Under the pieces are notes generated by a model, which worked only from the letters and a program-made list of their open reading frames with translations, ran no database searches and had not been told where the DNA came from. Below, one piece after another: positions 32,885 to 37,471 of a stretch of DNA of 37,471 nucleotides. A program made the translations under genes and the position numbers. Location: positions 1 to 37,471 of the forward strand of contig JAJZQG010000063.1 in the NCBI GenBank assembly GCA_021847645.1, written 5' to 3'. How positions within the stretch are numbered: position 1 is the stretch's first letter; every line of letters starts with the position of its first letter. This stretch comes from Myxococcales bacterium (lineage in GTDB: Bacteria > Myxococcota_A > Polyangia > Polyangiales > Polyangiaceae).

Positions 32885-35467
32885 ATGCATCGATCTGCGT
32901 ACCTCGCCTGGTTCACGCTCTGCTCTACCGCGTTGGTCGCCTGCTCGTCGGATGACGTTCCGGCCAGCCCGGGCGCACCCGTGGACGCTTGCCAAGCGGG
33001 CATGTCCTTGCTGGCCGCCGGGGATCCGAACGGCCACGCGGACCCGTTCGGCGCGCGGGCCGCCGGACAGGCGCGCGCCGGCAAGGTGCTGGACAGCTCC
33101 ATGATTGTCCAGCCGGCCAATGAGCGGCAGCGCGTCGAAGTCGGCGACTACGTCCTCGCCAACGACCGTATCGCCGTCTACATCGAAGACAAGGACCTGT
33201 CGAGCGGCTACGCGAGATTCGGAGGCGAGATCCTGTCGGTGGACGCGGTGGGCGAGGACGGTCGTCCCCTGGGACTCTCGCGTTACGGCGAGACGCTGCT
33301 GGCGCTGTCGAACGAGATGATCGACCCCGAGTCGGTGACGGTGCTGGCCGACGGCTCGGACGGCGGCGATGCGGTGGTGCGGGTGCTGGGGCGACTGGAG
33401 GCGATTCCGTTCTTGAAGGGCTCGCTCGGGGTCCTGTTCCCGCGCGAATACCGGATGCCCGCCGCGCTCGACTATGTCCTGGCTCCGGGATCGGAGCGGC
33501 TCGCCATGCGGCTGCACTTCGTCAACGAAACGCACGAGCCGATGGACCTGAAGTACGACGAGATGTACGGGTTCTTCCACTACAACCGGTCGCAGATGGT
33601 GACGGCCGAGTACGGCTACGAGGAGCCGAAGAAGTCGGTGGCGTGGGTGGGATTCGACGGCGGCGCGTTGAGCTTTGCCTGGCGCACGCCGGGGGAGCCG
33701 CTGTCCTACGTGTTGACGGAGAGCGGGTTCTCGGACTTCACGGGCGACGGCTTCGCGGTGGACGCCTGCTCGATGGTCGAGCGCGAGCACGCCGAGATCA
33801 TCGCGGGAGGGCCGGAGCTCGACGGGCTTCGGGAGGCCATCCGGCGGGTGGACGGCGAGCCGGCATGGCGGCAGATTGCGGGCAAGGTGCTCGAAGCGGA
33901 CGGCACGCCCGCCGCCGGTGCCTGGGTGGTGGAGACCGACGACGCTGGAACGTTGCTCAGCCGTACGCGCAGCGGTGACGACGGCAGCTACGTGCTGCAC
34001 GCCCCGGATCAGGCGGTGCACCTGACTCCGTATCTGCTCGGGCGGCCGTCGCACGACGCGGTGGCGGTGGGCGCGGGCGAGGCGCAGGCCGACCTGACGT
34101 TCGCGGCTTATGGAACGATTCGGGTGTCGGCGCGCGACAGCGCTACCCAGCAACCGGTGCCGGCCCGGATCGAGGTGTTCCCCTCGGCACCGCCGGCCGG
34201 TCTGCCTGCACGCTTCGGCATCGAGCAAGGCAGTGGTGGGAAGCTCTACCAGCAGTTCTCAGCCGATGGGACCGCAACGCTTGCCGTGCCGCCGGGCGAG
34301 CATCGCGTGCTGGTGAGCCACGGGCCCTTCTGGGAGTACGTGGATACGACCGTGAATGTGGCCGCGGGGCAGACCGTCGACGTTGCGGCTCCGTTGGCGC
34401 GCGCCGTGGACCAGGGCCACTGGCTATGCGCCGACTTCCACGAGCATACGTGGTTTTCCGCGGACTCGACCGACCCCGTCCAATACAAGGTAGCGGGGGG
34501 TGTTGCGGATGGTCTTCAGATACCCACGTTCAGCGATCACGAGTGGGTGACCGACCCGCAGCCGAGCGTGGAGGCTCTCGGCTTGTCGTCCGTGGCCCAC
34601 GGCCTGACGTCCCTGGAGCTGACCACGTTCAGCTGGGGGCACTTCGGGGTCATTCCGATGACGGCGAGGCCCGAGGAGCCGAACGGCGGCGCGGTGGAGT
34701 GGGTGGGCAAGGACCCGGCGGACGTGTTTGCGCTGGTGGACGCGCTGCCGGAGAAGCCGCTGCTAATTGTCAATCATCCCAGAGGCGGCGGCTTTGGCGC
34801 CTACTTCGATTCGACAGCCTACAACCGAGGCACCGGTCAGGCCGGCCCGCTGTTCAGCGACAACTTCGATGCCATCGAGATCTGCAACGGGTCGAGCTTT
34901 GAGCACAACCGCGACGCTTCGGTCGCGGACTGGTTCTCGTTCCTCGACCGGGGGCGCAACGTCTGGGCCGTCGGCGGCTCGGACAACCACAGCCTGCGGT
35001 CCGGGCCGGTCGGATACCCGCGCACGTGCATGTACTTCGACGACCCGAACCCGGTCGCCCTGACCCCGACCACAATCCGCGACGCCCTCGCGTCGGGCGC
35101 TGCGTTCGTCAGTGGAGGCCTGTGGCTCGACGTTCGGGGACCGACGGGCGAGCGCCTCGGCCAGACGGCCACCGCGTCCGGCACGACTGCCACGTTCACC
35201 GTCGCGGTCATGGGCTCGTCCTGGGTGCCGGCGGACTCGCTCGAGCTCATCGTCAATGGCAAGACGGTCGAGACGCGCACGCTGCCGGCCGCGGTGCCAG
35301 GGTCTCCCCGGCACGATACCGAGGTGTTCGAGGTGCCGATCGACACGTCGGCGGCCAGGACGTGGGTGGTCTTCCACGCGAGCGGCGCGGGCGACATGAG
35401 CCCGATCTTCAAGGGTCGATCGCCTTTCGCGGTGTCGAATCCGGTGTTCGTCACGGCGGGACGGTGA
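32885..35467 (+). CDS. CehA/McbA-type PHP metallohydrolase lipoprotein
   Basis: The protein is 860 residues. The signal peptide has the lipobox VACS (A-C with C20). The N-terminal half (about 30-330) is a large beta-rich region unlike known domains, followed by one or two carboxypeptidase-regulatory-like sandwich domains (about 340-500, including GKVLEADGTPAAGAWV). A PHP-type metal-dependent hydrolase domain follows: DFHEHTWFSAD (H519, H521), FSDHE (D551, H552), NHPRG (630-634) and GGSDNHS (D700, H702). This is the motif order of the CehA/McbA family, which includes the carbaryl hydrolase CehA; other members' substrates are mostly unknown. The C-terminal roughly 100 residues are again beta-rich. 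It is probably an outer-surface or periplasmic hydrolase. The start has a -10-like element 6 nt upstream. Confidence 0.86.
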   Translation: MHRSAYLAWFTLCSTALVACSSDDVPASPGAPVDACQAGMSLLAAGDPNGHADPFGARAAGQARAGKVLDSSMIVQPANERQRVEVGDYVLANDRIAVYIEDKDLSSGYARFGGEILSVDAVGEDGRPLGLSRYGETLLALSNEMIDPESVTVLADGSDGGDAVVRVLGRLEAIPFLKGSLGVLFPREYRMPAALDYVLAPGSERLAMRLHFVNETHEPMDLKYDEMYGFFHYNRSQMVTAEYGYEEPKKSVAWVGFDGGALSFAWRTPGEPLSYVLTESGFSDFTGDGFAVDACSMVEREHAEIIAGGPELDGLREAIRRVDGEPAWRQIAGKVLEADGTPAAGAWVVETDDAGTLLSRTRSGDDGSYVLHAPDQAVHLTPYLLGRPSHDAVAVGAGEAQADLTFAAYGTIRVSARDSATQQPVPARIEVFPSAPPAGLPARFGIEQGSGGKLYQQFSADGTATLAVPPGEHRVLVSHGPFWEYVDTTVNVAAGQTVDVAAPLARAVDQGHWLCADFHEHTWFSADSTDPVQYKVAGGVADGLQIPTFSDHEWVTDPQPSVEALGLSSVAHGLTSLELTTFSWGHFGVIPMTARPEEPNGGAVEWVGKDPADVFALVDALPEKPLLIVNHPRGGGFGAYFDSTAYNRGTGQAGPLFSDNFDAIEICNGSSFEHNRDASVADWFSFLDRGRNVWAVGGSDNHSLRSGPVGYPRTCMYFDDPNPVALTPTTIRDALASGAAFVSGGLWLDVRGPTGERLGQTATASGTTATFTVAVMGSSWVPADSLELIVNGKTVETRTLPAAVPGSPRHDTEVFEVPIDTSAARTWVVFHASGAGDMSPIFKGRSPFAVSNPVFVTAGR

Positions 35468-35540
35468 CGTCCCACGGCGCCCCGTGTCAGCGTAGCCGGT
35501 CCCTCAACCGCTCCTGCCTGTCGACCGCCCCGCCTTCCGC

Positions 35541-35792
35541 CTAGAGGCACTTTCCGTCAAAGCATCCGTGGTCGCAGGTCTTGTCGTAGTTCCAGACGTA
35601 CACGCCGCCGTCCTTGGCGCAATGCAGGATGCCGGTTCCGTAGCAGTACGCGGTGTGATTATCGGCGTCCCACTGGGTGCACGGGCCACCGGGATAGGGG
35701 CCCGCAGAACCGGGCGGCGGCCCGTCGTCCCCGCACGCGACCGCGATCAGGGTCATGGGCAAGAGGAGGGTTGCGAGATGGGTCCGTGCCAT
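35541..35792 (-). CDS. Small cysteine-rich lipoprotein, unknown
   Basis: The protein is 83 residues. The signal peptide ends at VAC (C20), followed by a Pro/Gly linker and a compact domain with six cysteines (C38, C50, C58, C73, C77, C82), enough for three disulfides. The spacing, with TAYCYG...LHCAKDG...CDHGCFDGKC at the end, is seen in small secreted modules of myxobacterial lipoproteins, and the last motif resembles the Cys repeats of the protease at 9338. It converges on the PHP lipoprotein gene. A TACCCT hexamer lies 10 nt before the start on its strand, a weaker version of the -10-like elements elsewhere. Confidence 0.7.
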   Translation of the reverse strand: MARTHLATLLLPMTLIAVACGDDGPPPGSAGPYPGGPCTQWDADNHTAYCYGTGILHCAKDGGVYVWNYDKTCDHGCFDGKCL

Positions 35793-35940
35793 GGCGAGTT
35801 CGAGGGTATCGCGAGGCCTGGTGGGCGGCAAGGCTGGCGCGAGGATGCCCAGGGCCCGGCCGTGGTCTTGTTCACTCGACGGCGCGCCGGGCAACCGCGC
35901 GTTCCGCGGACTGTGGTCGATCCTGTCCGTCGGATAGGCG

Positions 35941-36309
35941 CTACTCGCGTATCGCGTCGGCCAGCGTGAACAGCGGCAGATAGGTTCCGATCGCCAACGT
36001 CGCCACCAGCAGGGCGGACACCGTCGCTCCCGCGCCGAGTAGCCCCCGCCCTGCTCGCCGCTTGCCGCTCGAACGCTGGGCAACACCCGCGACGATCAAC
36101 GACGCATCCAGAAACATCCACGAGCCGACGAAGCGTCGCGAGAGCGCCAGGCGCGTGACCAACGGAAGCGTGCCACCGAAGTCGCGGTACGCGTGCGCGA
36201 CGGAGGGCATCACGAGGAAGGTGAAGCAAAGGCTCGCTGCCACGCCGAGCACGGACACGACGACCGCCCCCCATTCGAACGCTCCGAACGCCGCCGGTCG
36301 CTCCATCAT
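35941..36309 (-). CDS. Small three-helix membrane protein, unknown
   Basis: The protein is 122 residues with three or four hydrophobic segments: about 14-34 (VVVSVLGVAASLCFTFLVMP), about 60-75 (WMFLDASLIVAGVAQ) and about 88-112 (LLGAGATVSALLVATLAIG). I do not recognise the family. Two adjacent ATGs (36307-36309 and 36304-36306) could start it; ATG 36309 sits 7 nt after a TAGCAT hexamer that itself has a -35-like TTGTCG 16 bases upstream. The upstream in-frame ATG at 36318 overlaps that hexamer. The gene is divergent from the small gene at 36596. Confidence 0.6.
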   Translation of the reverse strand: MMERPAAFGAFEWGAVVVSVLGVAASLCFTFLVMPSVAHAYRDFGGTLPLVTRLALSRRFVGSWMFLDASLIVAGVAQRSSGKRRAGRGLLGAGATVSALLVATLAIGTYLPLFTLADAIRE

Positions 36310-36316
36310 GTCACGC

Positions 36317-36344
36317 ATGCTACCGCAAAGCCGCTGCCCGACAA
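36317..36344 (-). promoter_or_regulatory. Promoter-like TTGTCG-16-TAGCAT, 7 nt before ATG start
   Basis: On the minus strand TTGTCG (36339-36344) and TAGCAT (36317-36322) are separated by 16 bases. The start codon ATG 36309 comes 7 nt after TAGCAT. This is the best -35/-10 pair among the leaderless candidates. Confidence 0.55.
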
Positions 36345-36595
36345 CGGAGAACAAGTGCGAGCTCTTTTCGCATGGGCACGCCGACGCTCGCCTGAAGCGC
36401 ATTCGCCTACACGCCCACGGCCGGCTGCGCCCTCCCCGTTCCCTCGCAAACCGGCTCATTTCCCGCATCAGCGTCGCAGCGCCACGCGCGCGCGTGGCGT
36501 GGCCTCCGGCTTGCTTGAGCTTCGGTCATCCCTGCGCAATCTCGGCTGGCGTGCCCGTCTCGTACGGCGCATTCCCGGTAGTTGCTATCGGCCGC

Positions 36596-36820
36596 ATGCT
36601 GTCTCACCCGAAGGACATCGTGCTTTACCCCGACAAGCTGCGAGGCCTCGATCGGGACGGCGACGTGGAGGGACTACTGCACGAGGCACTGGGGGATTAC
36701 TACGTGCCTCACATGAGCCCATCGCCGCTCATCGGCCGGCTCGAGCGCATGAAGAGCGAGGTCGATCGCGGCGAGGAATCGATGGAGCGCAAACTGCGCT
36801 ACCTGCTCTGGCTCAATTGA
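36596..36820 (+). CDS. Small soluble protein, unknown
   Basis: The protein is 74 residues, charged and helical (for example RDGDVEGLLHEALGDYY, then RLERMKSEVDRGEE), with no signal or membrane helix. Composition and codon pattern look like a real protein, although it is short. The start ATG 36596 opens the plausible region; upstream sequence in the frame is arginine-rich shadow. No Shine-Dalgarno is visible. Its last bases overlap the transposase remnant on the other strand. No family recognised. Confidence 0.5.
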   Translation: MLSHPKDIVLYPDKLRGLDRDGDVEGLLHEALGDYYVPHMSPSPLIGRLERMKSEVDRGEESMERKLRYLLWLN

Positions 36821-37028
36821 GCAGTGCAGCCCCAACCCGGGGTCCCTCGCGCGCCTTTCGATCGAGCGCGCCAAAGTTCACGCCGGCCTCCACCGAGTAG
36901 CCGCCGGCCTGGGCCGCCAGCGCGCTCGTGCCGCGACGAATCGCAGGCGGCTCCCGATCGGGGAACAGCTCCTGCTGCGATCGACCAGGTGCATCGATGC
37001 GCTCAAAGCGTCCGCGGCCATCGCCCAA
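36813..37028 (-). pseudogene. Probable IS91-family (Y2) transposase remnant
   Basis: A 71-residue stretch reads like the middle of IS91-type transposases: RRGTSALAAQAGGYSVEAG followed by VNFGALDRKAR, the place where intact proteins have GFSLHAGV...DR..LERLCRY. Both ends are broken: no start region upstream in frame, no catalytic tyrosine or zinc-binding parts, and a stop soon after. The match is by eye, so the family call is tentative. Confidence 0.4.
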
Positions 37029-37396
37029 GAAGAATATTGCGCGACCGCGCCGTGTAGAGGCTCCCCGACGAGACCGAACACCGATTCCTTCGGCGTCGCG
37101 GGCGTGGCGGAGGGCAGCCGCAGATGACGCAGAAGACGAGGGATCGGGGCCGTGCCCGCGACCAGCAGACGCGCCTTGCAGGCGACCTCGCGGGACTCGC
37201 GCTCGCGGCCCGTGTCGTCGCGCAGTCCCGAGGACGGGAGGGAACCGGACAAGGAGAAACGTGGGATGAGAAATGGGAAACGGGCCGGGACGGCTGCCCG
37301 GTTCGCAATTGCATGTTGGCTGATGCCCGGTTCTCCGGGCCCGAGAACGGCGCTACCCCCACCTGAGCACCCATAGCTGTTAGCAGTTCTGGCGAC
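37029..37396. other. Non-coding stretch beside the transposase remnant
   Basis: Frames on both strands are arginine- or proline-rich shadows. I see a 6-bp inverted repeat (GTTCTC / GAGAAC) near 37330-37355 and no convincing gene. Base composition is less extreme than in the coding regions, with several A-rich patches near 37240-37280. Confidence 0.4.
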
Positions 37397-37432
37397 GGTC
37401 ACGGTCACGGTCACGGTCACGGTCACGGTCAC
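37397..37432. repeat. Hexanucleotide tandem repeat (GGTCAC) x6
   Basis: Six perfect head-to-tail copies of GGTCAC, followed by imperfect GGCCCAC and GGTCCAC. It overlaps the stop of the partial minus-strand frame at the right edge. Confidence 0.95.
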
Positions 37433-37471
37433 GGCCCACGGTCCACGCTTTCGATGAGCCGGGTCAGCATC
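37429..37471 (-). CDS. Possible C-terminal end of a gene entering from the right (partial)
   Basis: A minus-strand frame enters from the right edge, reads MLTRLIESVDRGP and stops at TGA inside the GGTCAC repeat. It is too short to judge; the composition is compatible with a real C-terminus. Confidence 0.25.
   Translation of the reverse strand, partial: MLTRLIESVDRGP

Noticed and set aside
37397..37432. CRISPR-like array
   Set aside because: Six-base units in direct contact, without spacers.

Overview
This window is a high-GC chromosomal segment, very probably from a myxobacterium-like member of the Myxococcota. The call rests on four things: the number of lipobox-bearing secreted proteins of unknown function, a trypsin-like protease with a MYXO-CTERM-like tail, a cysteine-rich Sel1 protein and an orphan TonB-like protein. 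This is inference from family content; no rRNA or other phylogenetic marker is present. I see no tRNA, rRNA or CRISPR array.

Layout. 1-3.1 kb: the 3' end of a membrane protein, then on the minus strand a long, eukaryote-like GMP synthase (guaA) and a lipoprotein. 3.2-11.5 kb (plus strand): a small membrane protein, a large lipoprotein, a GT-C glycosyltransferase fused to TPRs, another lipoprotein, a small anchored protein, a secreted trypsin-like protease and a short-chain dehydrogenase homologue with its catalytic residues replaced. 11.6-15.4 kb: a TonB-like protein, a polytopic membrane protein and cdsA. 15.4-17.1 kb (minus): a Sel1-repeat protein. 17.3-22.3 kb (plus): two overlapping Orn/Lys/Arg-decarboxylase-family genes and a Uup-like ABC-F ATPase. 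22.3-26.9 kb (mostly minus): an MtfA-like metallopeptidase, an amidase, a thioredoxin-like lipoprotein with a CcdA-like membrane partner, and a PaaI-like thioesterase. 26.9-32.1 kb (plus): a 0.67-kb non-coding stretch, a cytidylate-kinase-like protein with a degenerate P-loop, and two tandem DHA2-type MFS transporters. 32.1-37.5 kb: a small membrane protein, a large CehA/McbA-type PHP lipoprotein, three small genes, a probable IS91-family transposase remnant and a hexanucleotide tandem repeat at the right edge.

Three observations stand out. First, the decarboxylase-like genes at 17329-18846 and 18843-20333 overlap by ATGA and have complementary defects: the first has the N-terminal HxPGHK motif but lacks the PLP lysine, and the second has the PLP lysine but lacks HxPGHK. 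This suggests an obligate heteromer. Second, many genes have a TANNNT -10-like hexamer only 6-9 nt before the start codon and no Shine-Dalgarno, which suggests leaderless transcription. Other genes in the window have ordinary Shine-Dalgarno sites. Third, two further proteins look like pseudoenzymes: the dehydrogenase homologue at 10669 and the kinase-like protein at 27553.
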